Positions 34,331 to 49,100 of a stretch of DNA of 64,000 nucleotides are shown piece by piece. Below the pieces are notes generated by a model that worked only from the letters and a program-made list of their open reading frames with translations, had not been told where the DNA came from and searched no databases. The position numbers and the translations under genes were made by a program. The stretch comes from Anadara kagoshimensis (Eukaryota; Mollusca; Bivalvia; Arcoida; Arcidae): the NCBI GenBank assembly GCA_021292105.1, contig CM037870.1:23576424-23640423 (forward strand). The letters run 5' to 3'. The first letter of the stretch is position 1. Each line of letters starts with the position of its first letter.

Positions 34331-35918
34331 TTCTCTCATTAAGGCATTTGGCACTTTTTTAATGCTTTATATGGCAATTTATAACAAATACAATGGTTAA
34401 AAACGTGTCTGTAATACAAATACCTCGCTTTTACATAATGCCATAGCTATACTACCCTAGCAACTAATACTAAATGTCATGGCCAAAGTGTAAAATTCTG
34501 AGTATGGTTATGATACGCGTGGTACTACCAACACTAATTCAAGCGTTTTATAATAAAAATAGCTGAATATTTTGAAATTGAAGCAAAATCCTACAAAATT
34601 GAAAAGACTCACAAAATAACGAGTATTGTTTTGATACTATGCATTGTTTGCCAAAACTAATCCAAGCGTTTTACAGAAAACTATTTAAAAGCAGAATTCT
34701 ACAAAAATTAAAAAAAAAATGATTTGAAAAACCGAGTACTGTAGTGATAAGTATATGTCTGTAAAGAAACTAAGCTTTTTTGCTGAAAACTATTAAATGA
34801 TTTACTTCTACAAAATTCAAAAAAGTGCCTTAACACTAAATACTGGTAATATCAGTTAGAATTGAGTTATAATCACTTATTTTTCTAATCTCATTTTGGT
34901 AATCTACTGCATGGATATATAAAGTTAACTACACCGGGTTTTATTTATATTGCAAAGTTATATAAACTTCATTCTACATAGTAGAACCAGACACACGAAC
35001 ACTCGTACAGACATACGTACACCAGTCATAAGTCATCACATGATCACTATGTCTATTTCATTCATGCCGATTTGGTATTCTAACATACAATGGTTTGTAT
35101 TCACTTTATATCAAGTAATTGGCGCTTTGTAAGAAGTGTTCATGACATTTTTTAAAAATAATTTTTAAAGCATGCTAGGTCAAGTATGATCCTAATTTAA
35201 CAAAAGGGTTTTCCTTGCACGTGTTTTTGAAACAAATTGAAATAACTCAGTTTTGATAATTTTAAAAACCGACAGGGTCAAAGATAATTCGACTTTAACA
35301 CACTTTTTTCTTTATTTGTATAAAAAAAATCAAATACCAAAAGTTGAAAAAAAGTTGCAATTTATGTTGCTTCTTCCTAGTTTAAGAAAGGCTCAGGAAC
35401 AATTCTTAAAAAAGAACCATTTTGGCAATAACTTTCAATACACCAGTCGAACTTCTAGTGTATCTCCAGTGATTGGTTATTGGTATTACATAATAATGCA
35501 AAATAAGTATATAATGAATTACGCATAATACAGTGTTCTCTGTACAAAAATTGTACTTCCGTTTTTACAAGCTGAAGAGCAATAAAGGGAAATAACTGAA
35601 AAATTAAATATATGACAAAGCATAAAATAAAAATAATGTATCATTTTAATGCATATACTGTTATTGTTCAGTTCAACACTGTTACACGTTCACATTCTTA
35701 AATAGTCACTCACAATCGCCAATGTTTCATATTATGCAGTTTAATTTTCTTATACCATAATGTACGCTTTAAATGTTCCAGAAAAAACGTCAATGGCAAA
35801 TAACTACCAAACCGGATTTCGCTAGACGTATATCACCCTTACAAAATACATACAAAATTTCGCTACTCATTTTGACTAAATACCTGAAAAAATCTATAAT
35901 ATTTAATATCATGTTTCA
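34331..35918. other. 3' flank of the vWA/EGF gene
   Basis: AT-rich. A loose repeat of about 115-130 bp at 34480-34850 shares CTACAAAATT and AACGAGTATTGT. A poly(A) signal for the vWA/EGF gene is possible at 35311-35316. No gene seen. Confidence 0.45.
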
Positions 35919-36485
35919 CTATTCTTCATTTTCTCTACAAGAAGTGTCTAAAATGTCAGTTTTAACTTCAGTAAGCGAATCAAAACCGCCTACTTGGAAT
36001 ACATCGTCAGTGCTTGATGCTATTCTTGTTATCTCATCACTGTTAGATATACCAATGCCGATAGAAAGTATTTTTATACTGTTACGCTTGAGTTCATCTG
36101 CAGTTGGAATGGTATTATATGCCTGGACATTCGATTCGCCATCCGTAATCAAAATAACAACGTCATCAGCATCTCGTCTGTTTCCGTAATTGTTCGTGAA
36201 AATTTCCATAGCTGTTCGGAGACCTCCGGCGGTTAGTGGAGCCCGGTGTATATCGGGTAGTAGCAACTGCTGTGCTTACTGTACCTGGGTCTGGGTATCT
36301 GCCTAGACTGAAAATTAAGTTTGGTTCAGTGCTGTAGGTTACAAGTCCGAATCTGTTGTTTGTCCCCGGTGCAGAAAGTTCCTCGACTAAAGCTTTAACA
36401 AAGTTCAGCATTTGTTGGAAGTTGCCTTCGCCAACACTGGATGATGAATCCAAGACAAACACAATATCCTTCTTGGATTGGCATG
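35919..36485 (-). CDS. vWA10, last exon with stop codon, one frameshift
   Basis: Starts [19 protein letters not shown] after CTTTTTCAG. At about 36237 two bases appear missing between GSTN and TAGG; past that the frame continues [17 protein letters not shown] and ITDGESN, and ends SCRENEE with TAG at 35919-35921. MIDAS would be intact after correction. A candidate poly(A) signal, AATAAA on the minus strand, lies at 35311-35316. Confidence 0.87.
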
Positions 36486-38963
36486 CTGAAAAAGAGAAAA
36501 GAAACATCTTAAAAAGACATCTCTACTTTAAGAAAATTGCTCACAAAATACAAACCAAACGTATCGACCTTGTATATTTGTATAGAAAGGTTTTTTCCTT
36601 TTCCATATGTTCATTTGTCAGTGACCTCTGGTGTTGGTGTAAAGTAAGACATATTTTGAATCCACCATCAGGAATTTAACAGCAGCATTGGTATTCTTTT
36701 TCATCATGTGCAAGGCATGCAAACGTAATAAAAAATGTACAACTACCGGCGAGTATTGTTATCAATACACTTGCTGTTTTTTAAACACACATGACAATGT
36801 AAAGAATAGACGAGCATATTTTGACATACCAAACAACAGCTACTTATGATGGTTGTAAAGGAACACTTACCCGACTCGCAATTTCTGCCTCTGTATCCGT
36901 TTCTACATTTACATGTATATCCGTTAATAAGTGGTTTACATACACCTCCATTTCTACATGGGTTTTCATCACAAATGGAGGGATCTGAAAAGATATATTG
37001 AAGTTATTGTAAACATACATCAAAGGAAACAAACATTAACATACAAAAATATATCAATGTTAATTTAACATATATAAATATGATAAATATATTGAAATAT
37101 CGGCAACTTTAACAACGTTATTATTTTTTTCATTTTACTTACAATTTATCTAGATATAGATTATATATTTTGTGTTGACATACTTTTTAAGATCGATCTC
37201 AACATACATAAATAGGGTTAAATCAAAGAGCATTTATCCAATTCAGTATTATACATTGCATCTAAATGTACATATTTCATGATTTTCAAAATGGATACAA
37301 TCATTAACATGGAAGGAACATTGAGCATTTAATATCGTTGCAAATGTTATGCACTTTGGCTTTCTATGTCCTAAACAGATGTCTCGTCTATCTTCAAAAA
37401 TATCACAAATTACATTTTCAAATGAAATAAAAATAGTTGTCAGAAGGACAGTATAGCTCCCATGTTACCTAGTCTTCATATGGTTTTTGTGCAAGTAGAC
37501 TCTTCTGTACCTAGAATGTAGGCAAGCCTAAAGGTAAGCCAGATACATTTGTGTACACATATAAAAGATAATTACCTCTACATGTAGCAGAAACAAGTCT
37601 GTCTGATATATTGAATAATCTATCAAAGTTGTCAATAATGTATGCATTCTTAGACGCTGGTTCTGTTGCCATGGCATTTATTTCAAATGGATCAAAAGAA
37701 CCGATTCCTATGGATATGACATGCGTTCCTTCCTTCTTAGCCAGTTCAGCTTCTTTCAGTGTATTCTCTGCATTTATGTTTGATAACCCGTCTGTCATTA
37801 TGATCACTGAAAAAGTATTCAAGAAAAATTAGACATTTGAGACACACTTAGTCTAATATTACACTTGCTTAACATAAAAACACCTTTGATAATAATTTAA
37901 TCATTAATATCTAAACATTATGCGCCTGATTGAAGAGGATCGGCAAAATATTAAAAACGTTCAATTGTAACCATCTGTTCATATGAACCGTAACATTACA
38001 CTGAAACTTCGAATGTATTGCACGGCTTGAGGAAGATATTACAACATTACACCAAAAAGCTTTTTAGCAAATAATCAAAGTTTTCGTCATTACGGTTTAT
38101 AAGAAATGCTCAAGTTATAGGTTTAAGCACATTTACTTTAACCTATTTAGTTTATGAATCAGAGTATCGGAGTTCTTTCTCAGTCGAATTAGTTGAATTC
38201 CAATGAACACCGTTTTGTCATTAAAGTCAGTGTCTGTAGAAAGTTTTACACAGTTCTTTCAATGTGTGTTATTTGTACTGTCTTGCAATTGTTTTTTTTT
38301 TTCGTGTTCAATTGGTTTGGTTTGGTTTTGCCAAGTACATTCTTTCATTTACAAACTACTTTTTTCTATTTTAAAGCATCATAAGTTATATTATCTGTGA
38401 TCCCAATATGCGTTTCTGGTTTGTCACATGTTATTTTTCCCATTGTATTTTTAAAAAGTCAAATGTTGAAGTTCGAAACTATTCCAGTGCTTTAACTTAC
38501 AGAAATTCTGTGCATCTTTCCTATCCCCGCGTTTTGGATCTAGGATATGGTTCCGGACGAGTTTGATACCAGAGGCGGTGTTGGTGTTTCCATATTCATA
38601 ATCCACGCCAGATATAGCCCTCCTAACGTCATCCTTTGTCAAGTATTCGTCCATGTAGAAGGCCAGTCGAGCTGTGTCACTGAATGAGGCTACACCAACA
38701 CGTGTAGCATCATAGCCAATTGTCATGTCGTCAACCATATGGATCAGGAAATTTTTCATCTTCTGGAAGTTCTTCTGACCAACGCTTCCAGATGAATCCA
38801 AAAGGAAGGCTACATCAGCTTTAGCATTGCAAGCTAGAAGTATTTAAAACCTCAGTTATAACGTTATAATATTTTGTGAAAAATATACTACAACTAATAT
38901 GACTAAAAATAATAAAATAAAACACCACGTGTGTCTGTTGGATCGTTTGTTAAATGTAATGTG

Positions 38964-39014
<51 letters not shown>

Positions 39015-42000
39015 ACGTATTGATCTTTAATTGTATCATTAATAGTTAAAGCGCTTAGTATTTTCAAGCAAAGAGTTGTTTGCGTTTCATGTGGTACAAA
39101 ATCGTAGCAACGTTAAGCGGATGTCTACAAAAAGTTCCATGTGAGCCGATACCCAAATTACCAACAAAGACACATTTTATTGTTAGCGACTACAGATACA
39201 CTTTTTTTTAAAACAAGCAATTCTTTCCAACTATGACTATACGTGATAATAATCCGTACCTTTCTGACAAGTTTTACCGGCGTATCCAGGACGGCACTGA
39301 CAGTAGTAGGATCCAGGTGTGGATACACACTCTCCACGGTTACCACATGGATCACTTTCACACATATTTCTTTCTAAAATAGTAAACAATAACGAAACAT
39401 TTATTTCAATAGTTTTCCTTTTGAAGTACCCGAACTTACGTTTCTGTTGAAAGTTCAAGTGTTGTAACTTAATTAACCAGTTTTTAAAGTTGGGAATCTG
39501 ATTTGAACATGAGTTGGTATGTTTATGTGCCATTTCAGACAACTACCGGTATATATAAAGGCACTACTATTGCCAAACCATTCCACTGCCTTTCATCTGC
39601 CAAATCAGAAAGTTGACCTCATAAAATCCAAACGCATTTCAGAAACTTGAGAGTAAAAAGTTTTTATCTTGTTTCTGCACACACGCTACAAGGTATTGGC
39701 CACGTGGTGTACTGGCAAATCATATTATATTCATTATTTCAATCAATGGAGATAAAGTGTTTCGTCCCTGTCAAGAATATTTCACTTATACCGAGATGTC
39801 ACCGTCTATAGGTGTACTACCTTAGCAGTGCACTCAAGGCCACGAATGACTATTTGCGAACGACTGTTAGTATTACGAACTGACTATATACATTAAATAG
39901 CCAATAACAAACATATTCGATGTTGAAATACTTCCAGTTTTAGGATGAGATCATTTTAACAGATCTCACATTATAAATTACTTAAATTAAATTCAAATTA
40001 TATGATGATAATTTTCAATATATCATTCAGAAAATTAACAACGTTATAATATGACACTGTTCTACAATACATAAATACATGCTCTCTATAAGCTTAGTTT
40101 AATACAGTACCATCACAAAGCATGACCATAATGCTATCTGCTACGTCGTTCAATCCTTGTACATTAGGAACATTATACATATAACTTGGAACAGGAGATG
40201 ATACGGCAGAACTTAGGAATTCTTTCTCTGATGACGTCAATCCGATACCTATAAAATGAATAAATGGGTGTTATAAAATGAATTAATGAATTAATGCTGA
40301 AAGCATGTACTTGACGCTGGTGTCCAAAAGCGAGCACTTTAGATCACTGCGCCATTGAGGTCCTTACAACTCCCTTAAATTTAATGACCAAAGAATCAGA
40401 TTTCAATATGCAAAACAGTATACGTCCATGTCAAGTTTTATCAAAATGCACCCGCTTTAAGAATTTAAGAAAGGTAAAACTTTGCTATGAGATTGTGTCA
40501 ATGAACAGTTAAGATTCAATTTTTGTGCATCTCCTAGTGTGCAATGTAATGTCTCATCATAAGGATCTGATATTAAGTATTGGATATCAAGTAACTTTCA
40601 AAGAGAAATCCAAAAATATTGCTGAATACACATGATACTAAATTTCGCTCACCAGTTGGTTAAGCTAACGGACCTTTGAATAACCAACTCCTGGTACTTT
40701 TACTTCTGACCTGTTGAATGTTTAACACCTAGCTAATGGAAAAAGATTTGAAGCTCGGCTACAGAGTGACCGACATTTCGATAGATAGTAGTCGAAAGCT
40801 GCCGGTAGATAGATAGATAGATAAATTGCAGAGCTCTGTCGAGATATCGCTCTCGACGGAGCGAGATGAACTGCTGGTTCTTTAATAATCCGTTGCCATT
40901 CCGTGTTAAACTTTTGACAGGCCTATACTGTACATTATGATTTACTTACCGACACCAATGATCCTGGTTCCTGCTATTTTGAGTTTATTGGCTTGTCGTA
41001 TAACGTTATTCTCATTGTTCATGCTCTTTGTTACAAATATCAGGTAGTTTGGTACATTACGTCTCTCGTCCTTGTCAAATATCCTCACATTTGCTTTTCT
41101 AAGTGCTTCAGTTGGGTCTGGATCACCTCCACGAGATCTAGATATAGCAAAAAGAACAATAAATAAAAATCAAACACACCATATCAGTCCATGTTAATGC
41201 TTTTTGCCAGCTGTAACAAGTCAGGACCAGAACAACAAAACACATATAGACACATAGAATAACACAGAAACATACAGTAAATCATATTTTGATGAACGAT
41301 GAAGAAACAAGTGCCAATCCCGACGATTAAAATCAAATAAAACATAAAAGCAGTAATAAGTAAGGCAACGGCAACTTTACCTTCAATAATATACACAACA
41401 AAAAGTGAGGGACCATTGTAGAATTTGAAATAAAAATCCAAAAACTGAAAAATGTAAGATCCATGTTTTTTGTTCTTATTCATTTCTTGTTTCAAATGAT
41501 GTTACCAAGTAAATTTTTTGTGCATAAAATTGAATCTCCTTCAAGAAATTATTAGAAGTGTGGATATGGGACGATATGATTTACGTTCTACAGAATTAAA
41601 TGTTTTTGATGCGGTCCTGTTTTTAGTATACATTTTAAGAGGAAAAATGTGGACATTTACTTGATTATGTTAAATTTGCGAGTGATCCGAGCGATATGAA
41701 AGAATACCAGCTTGATTAGAAGACATGAAATTTAGTCTATTTATAAACTAGATAAGGTATCCATAATGCATTGCAGAACTACTGACACTTTAAGATATCC
41801 TTCTGTCGACAAAAGAGAGTCATAATTAGATTGTAAATATAAAGGCATATAGCTTCATTCATTGAACATGTTTTTTAATTAAAGAACATCCTACCTTATA
41901 CCAGATACAGCTGCCAATGCGGCTTTCTTTTTTCGTCCATTTTGGAATGTCAATGTGACCCTGGCTTTTGAGTTATATTCTACAATACCAACGCGGAATC

Positions 42001-45000
42001 CCTGTCGTTTGAAGGACATACGTTTGACAAGAGATCGAAGGAACCGTTTAACCCTCCTCAATTCTTTACGAGTAGCATACCGGGATGTATCAACGGCAAA
42101 GACAATATCACCTTGTGCATTACAACCTGAAAGTGACAAAGTGAAAAAACAACAACATTATGATAATTGAACAACTACGGCAACACAGAAGTGACCTAAA
42201 CACATTTTGGTTTCATAATTTTGGTCTAAGCACTACTGACGAGGAATTGTATCCCGAAACGGCTGTCTAGTGCTTTAAAATTAAAACTGGTATTACATGT
42301 AATTATATTCCTCTTGCTCATGTAAAATTTATCGCGTGCGTTTCATGTAACCTCTCAATAAAACACTGTGTGGAAAAGGGATCTAGTCAATTAGTTTTAT
42401 TGAGACGATGGGGTAGGTGGATCGTTTTTTAAAAAACAGTTATGTCTTTATAAAGTATCAAGATGACACAAGCTAAAGGTCGTCAAAATATACATAAACT
42501 ATATACGACACGCTTCCGGCGTGTCAAAAATACTTGTACAAACAATACGGACCACAGCCAAACATTTAAAATTGCTATTTTCTATTATTTATCCGATGAT
42601 AGATGTTAAACATGATTTAATTTAATGACTATGTACTGTGTGAAGATGATTTTAAAAGTCAAGTGAAATTGAAAATAAAGCCGCCATGAGGCCATCACTT
42701 CCTAACTATATAATGTGTACTTTCATGTTATGTAGTTGACAAGTTATGAGCGTAAAGCTGAGTGTAAAATATTTTTGATTACGGTTTAGTTTTCTTCCAA
42801 TGCAAATATGAATAATGTACATACGTTTCTGACATCTGTCACCGGTAAATCCAGGTACGCAAGAACATGTATACCCGTTCCCACCATTTCTACAGGTTCC
42901 ACCATGCTTGCATGGGTTGGTTGCACAATGGTCTGTCACTAAAGCAGAAAAAGAAACCGACGTATGTGAAGCTAATTCAAACGATAAAACATTCTTTTAT
43001 ACTTAATATTTTCCCGATAAACAAATGAAATGAGAATATAACATTAGGTAAACATTACATAACATTCACGTTTACAGATTTTAACAATTTGGTGAATGCA
43101 ACTTATAATACAGATCTTTCAAAAGTTTAACGCCGATTCGACAACTCGTTTCGAATCCTTGTTACATATATCTGGCAGCTGCTATGTCATGTCTCGGTAG
43201 ATTTTCGGAAGACCTAAGCTGCCTATATCTCGATCATTCGGTACCCGAGCTTCAACTTCTTTTCGTATCTATGGGTCTGTACTATATGGGAGTTTAGTTC
43301 AGTAATGATGTTTAACGTCCAAGTCAAGAATATTTCACTTATATCGATACGTCACCAGCTATTGGCAAAGTGCAGAAATGTTGCCTGTGTGTTGCGTTTA
43401 TGGCATTATACAACAGGGTTCTTTATCGTGCAAAGCCTACCGTGATACGCAAAAATAAAGTTATCGCTAAACTTTACCGATTTACGGTATTGAGTAATTC
43501 ATATAATCAAAAAATTGGTTCTTTCACGGTTTCGTCAAAAGTCTTTTTGAACTTGCACAAAGATGTAAAATGTTCCAAGAAATTTGTTGTCAGACAATTG
43601 ATGTTACCGTCCATAACGTCATAAGACGGTTTGTTGTGTGACGTCATTTAAGGTAAGGTTTTCCTTATCTTGTACAAGGACATCTCAAATTTATGCTGGT
43701 GGCATGGCGAGACTTACAGACCTTATTGTTGCATGCATAGAAAATACGAAAATGTGGCGACTATTATCATTATAAAAACATTTTAAAATACATATATCTA
43801 TTAAGCATATTGATTTAACTAAATTAAGAAAAATTAAACTAAAGTATTAAAATAAACAATTACGTTATAAAACTGGAGGTATGTGTACATGTAATAGGTT
43901 TAGAAGAGATGTACAAAATTTTTAAAAAAGTACGAAATGAAAAAAATCAGATACAGTAGTAGTGTTTCAGTTGCAATCACGTTGCAGTGTATATATTTCG
44001 ACGATTAATTCACGATAACTCGTCGATGATATGTAGCTATAGATTTGCTTATTTAAATATTTCATTCAGGGATTTTGGTGAATGCCTCGATACACGGTCT
44101 TTTTAAATCGAACCATCATATACATGAAACGAATTTCAAAGGCAAAATATTTTTCTCAAAACGATACAAGCATTCATACATCGCAATTTGCAATAACAAT
44201 ATATATACATATTTGTTTTTAGCATGGGACAGGGTAAATTTTGAGCAAGGTAAAACACGTTGGTGCAGGAAGTATATGTTTGTTTCATTTCGTATTTGTT
44301 GAAATGCGGGGGTGGTGGTGCTGGTTATTTTTGTTCAATTGCTTATTGGTTGATCATCCACGAATTTGCTGATTCAATAATAATTTTCGTAGTTTAATTA
44401 TAACTGCATTCCAATACATCGGAGGACACGGGATTTATAACTTTAAATGCCTGTAAGAATTTATAATAATAATAATAATAATACATGTAAGCCAACTGAT
44501 CTACTTGATTTGCAAAAATAGTTCAAAGAAATAAAAATTATTACAAAAATAAAAAATAAACAAACCATTGATAATACGATCTGTAAGAAAAACAGCAAAT
44601 AAATTGGATCATAAAAAGTTATATCTTAAAAATTCTAAAACCGCAGAAGAAATAAAACAAATTGAAATAAAAGAAGGTACTATTGGATCCAATACAGAGA
44701 ACACCATTGAACGGGCAAACATTCTCATAATATTAGGATCTGCCCAAGTGAGATTTCAGCCTAAGTGATTAGAGGCGATGTGATCTGTCAGACTAATTGG
44801 CCTCCGAGGCCACGAAAAACAGAAAAAAATCAATAAATATGATAAATATATGTAAATTACCAGTATCCATGAACAATTCATATATTACCTGAAACTAGTC
44901 CAAATCCCTGTTGTATGCATTAAATACAAAAATGAATCATTAAAAAAGCCCTAAACCGGCTAAACCGGCAACAGTGTCACAATCATTCCTTAAGTAAGAC

Positions 45001-46096
45001 TTAACTTACTAGAAAACTAGGATTTTGATGCCTCAAAATTTTGTTAGTTTTTTAAAAATTTAACAATTTACGGTGTCATTTTAATCAATTCAAACGTATA
45101 ACACTTTCTTTAGTATCTTATTTGCTAAGTTAGTTTGCTAGTAATTATGAAACTCGGGCCAAAACTAGATCCACGGTATGAAGACATTGCCATGTCACCA
45201 CTTCCAAAAAGGAAAAATAAAAGTGATACACATTGTGCTATGGTGTTTTATATACAGTAATGAATCGTGAAGACATAACGAAATAAACAGACTATACTTA
45301 CAATCGAATATTGGACGGAGGACTTCATCACGCATGGTCAAGAATGTATCTTCACTATCAATTTCGATGGCATTGGCTCCTTGTGACAATGCTATGCTCT
45401 CAACTTCGCCTCTTTCACGTAAGGAAACTCCTACTGGCACTATGTAAATACCAGACTGGATGGCTAACTCGGCCTCTTGCATTGTATTATCAGCATTGAT
45501 GTCAGCAGAGCCATCAGTCAATACATAGGCAATGTTTCTTACGTTGGATCGATCACCGTTGCCATGGAACATACGCCTTCTCAAAGTGTTGAAGGCACCA
45601 GCCATATTGGCACGCCCTCTGGTGTACGACACGGAATCAATTACTCTGTTGATAGTATCGGTGTCTCTGTATGCTCCCAGATGGAACTGTACCATTGACC
45701 TTGAACTATATTTCATCACGCCTACACGAATGTCGCATACTTCAACATCCATTTCTGTTACAAGTTGTTCAGCATAACTCTTCATGCGTCTGAAGGTTTC
45801 TCGTCCAACTGTGTTTGATGAATCCAGAACAAATACAACATCAGCAGGCTCTCCACATCCTGAAAAATAATATAAACATTGATAAAAGATATTTTGGTAT
45901 TGTTGCGACTGCTGTGGGCGCCATCTTGTTATTGTACGTATACCTATCTAATCAGTTTTCCAGCACTGCAAGATCTTGTCGTTACATATAACAAGTAGCA
46001 TTTGTTGGACATAAAATTATTAACAATGTAAAATGTAACCTTTTTTCTTACTCTTACCATCTGTGCCAGTCCAGGCTGCTACACAACCCAATATAA

Positions 46097-46155
<59 letters not shown>

Positions 46156-49100
46156 AGCGACACCGTACACTCCAATGAAGAATGGATTTTTTGATACGTA
46201 CGTTTATCGCAGTTTTCGCCATGGAATCCTTCGGTACATTGACAAATATAACTTCTTAGTCCGTCAACACACCGTCCACCATTCTGACAAGGATTTGGAC
46301 TGCACATATCGGTGTCTATGGGAAAAAAGAGAAAGATGGAAACATTAATTTTTTGCATATATGAATATAGAATGAAGAAGACGTTGAGTTGAGTAATGGT
46401 GTTTAACGTCCTAATTAAGACTATTTCACTTATATTGAGACGTCGCCAGCTATAGGCAAATGTGCAGATATTTTGCCTGTGCGTTGCGCTGATGGCATTA
46501 TACAACAAGGTTCTTTTCATTTCGTAATGCCGAGTGCCTGGCGAAAGAACAATCACTACCCACTTTTAAGTCTTGGGTCAGACCCGGCCCGGGTTCGAAC
46601 CCACGACTTTGGAGTATGAAATATGTCACCATAGCGATACGAGTGGCAGTTCACATCAAGATTGCAATGCTTCTATCCACATGTTTTCAAGAATTACCAA
46701 GACAATAACTTACAAGTACAACACAGACCTGTCGAAAGTTTAACACCAAGCTAACAAATTAGTGCGAATCGGCAGCTCATATTCGCCCTTCTAGCTATAT
46801 CTGGTTAGCTTTTCGGCAACGATTATCTCTCGGAAGTTTTTTTTTACCACTAGGTATTCATTTTTGGGCAACTCGGCAGTCGAGATTCATCTCCTTTTCG
46901 TAAGTACCGTGTTAAATATTCGTCAGATCTGCACTGAAGTTACTTATATATACCTAAATGGTTTTGGAGATTAATTGGAATATTTTATAGATTAAAACAA
47001 TCTAGTGACTCTTCCATGGCCGCATCAAAAAGAGTCTAGATATTGTTAAGAATATGATTAGATGCTTACCGGTACATAATGGTGCAACAAGTTTATCCTT
47101 CAAGCGATCCAAAGCGCCAAAGCTTTCAACTCGGATCAAATTCTCAGTGATGGGAGGCGATGTTAGTCCAATCAATTCGGAACTTCTGTCAGTGAAACCA
47201 ATGGCAACGGTTATTATAGACACGCCATCACGTTTAAGCATCCTAGCTTCCGGTATTGTTTCCAAGTGGTTGATGTTAGATTCACCATCGGTTACTATGA
47301 CAACAACATTGGGAACATCTGGAAATAGGAAATAAAATCAAATATATTTTGAGCATGTTGATTTCATGTTGATTTCGAAACTACATTCAAGAATTCAGGT
47401 ACATGCGACAAAAAGTTGAAATGGTTTGGACGAAAACTCTTGAAATTTCAGAATACCCCTAGAAGTACATGCGGTTACCAGCTCAAAGCTATGTATCTGC
47501 TTTCTACGTAGAGAGAGGTGACATGAAATAGTTAAAATAAAGTATTTGTTACCACTTTTAGATATTGGTTGGAAGATCAATTTATTAAACTCACTGTTCG
47601 AATTGATTGAATGATTTGGGTTTTATGTCCCAATCAAGAATATTTTACTTATATTGAGACATCATCAAGTTAGATGGAAAAATGTTGTCCTGTGCAAAGC
47701 GCTCTTAGCAATAAGTTTTTTAGCATGCTATGTCTACATGACATTGTCTCTTAAGATCTATTCCGGAGGATCCACGACTTTCATTTCTAAATGCCAAGTG
47801 CTTGGCGAAGGAATAATCACTGCCTTTTTCCAAGTCTTTGTTATACCTTTCCGGAGTTTGAACCAAGACCCCCCGCAATCAAGAAAAAATACTTTCGAAA
47901 TGGACTTTTTTTTTTTACAAAAGTACTTTGAATCTTCTATTCATATAGTGCTTACTTGGTCTATCACCATTTGGTTGGAAAAATTCAGTTCTGGCGAGTC
48001 TAAGGGCGGCTGCGGTATGTGTTGATCCATAGACGTATCGAACTTGAGTCAGTGCACGTTCGATGTCCCTCTTATTATTGTATCTGTCCAGTCGGAATTC
48101 CGTACGTGCATTGTCGCTGAAGGTTATTACACCAATACGGTAATGTCCAGTATCAATGTCCAGTTCATCAACAGTGTTATAAGTAAAGTTTAGGACATTG
48201 TAGAAATTATCTCTTCCGACACTGCCAGATGAGTCCAGTATAAAAACTATATCACCAACCGACGAACATTCTAAATTAAAGTAAAAAATAATCGTAATAA
48301 ATATAAACTAACGATCATTTTAGCAGAACGTAAAAATAAATAGTTTAATCACTCTGTTAACAGTGACATGGTATTTTTCATATCACCAACCGATTTGCAC
48401 TTTAAACTAAAAAAAAATAATAAAGAAATCAAATTGAATAATGATTCCAAACAAAAATATTCTGAAAATAACATCAACAAAATACGATTTTGATAGACAA
48501 CATATTTGTGCTTGGTAAAATAATTTCCAGCAAACAATTAATTATATATCAATGGCGCAAACTGTGCACCATTGCATACTGATATGTTTACACCAAATCC
48601 TTATAAATTGATGGGGTGCATGTTCTTAACCAAGAAATGAATATATTCTTCACATATTCTCTATCAACTTCTTTGTTATGTAGTGATTTTGGAAGTGGAG
48701 AGAAAAGATTAATAAAATAGAAATAAAATAATATAATAATTATAATGAAATAAAAAATACATAAAAAAAAAATAAAATAAAAACAAGATACATCATTCAG
48801 TTACTTACTTTCTGGTTTTGAAGAGAAAAGATAGATAACGTAAAAACCAAAAACTAAAAAAAACCAACAAAATACATCATTTATCTTACTTTCTCCTGGT
48901 TTTAGTGTAGGATATGTGGGGCTGGTGTAGTCGTCTGGGTCGTCTTCTCGGCCATTGTCGAGGTGGTCGTTCTGGCACTACAATAGAAAATGACAGAGGG
49001 TAGAAGTAACATGATGTTTGTTATGAACGTAGGTTCAAGATTCAGTTGTTCAATAACCAAATTCAAAATGCAATTTTAATAGTCATTAATTATATTTTAA

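Noticed and set aside
41184-41495. Minus-strand open frame of 103 codons with hydrophobic stretches
   Set aside because: In the intron between vWA8 exons a and b; no splice sites would include it in phase, and its composition is that of AT-rich intron.
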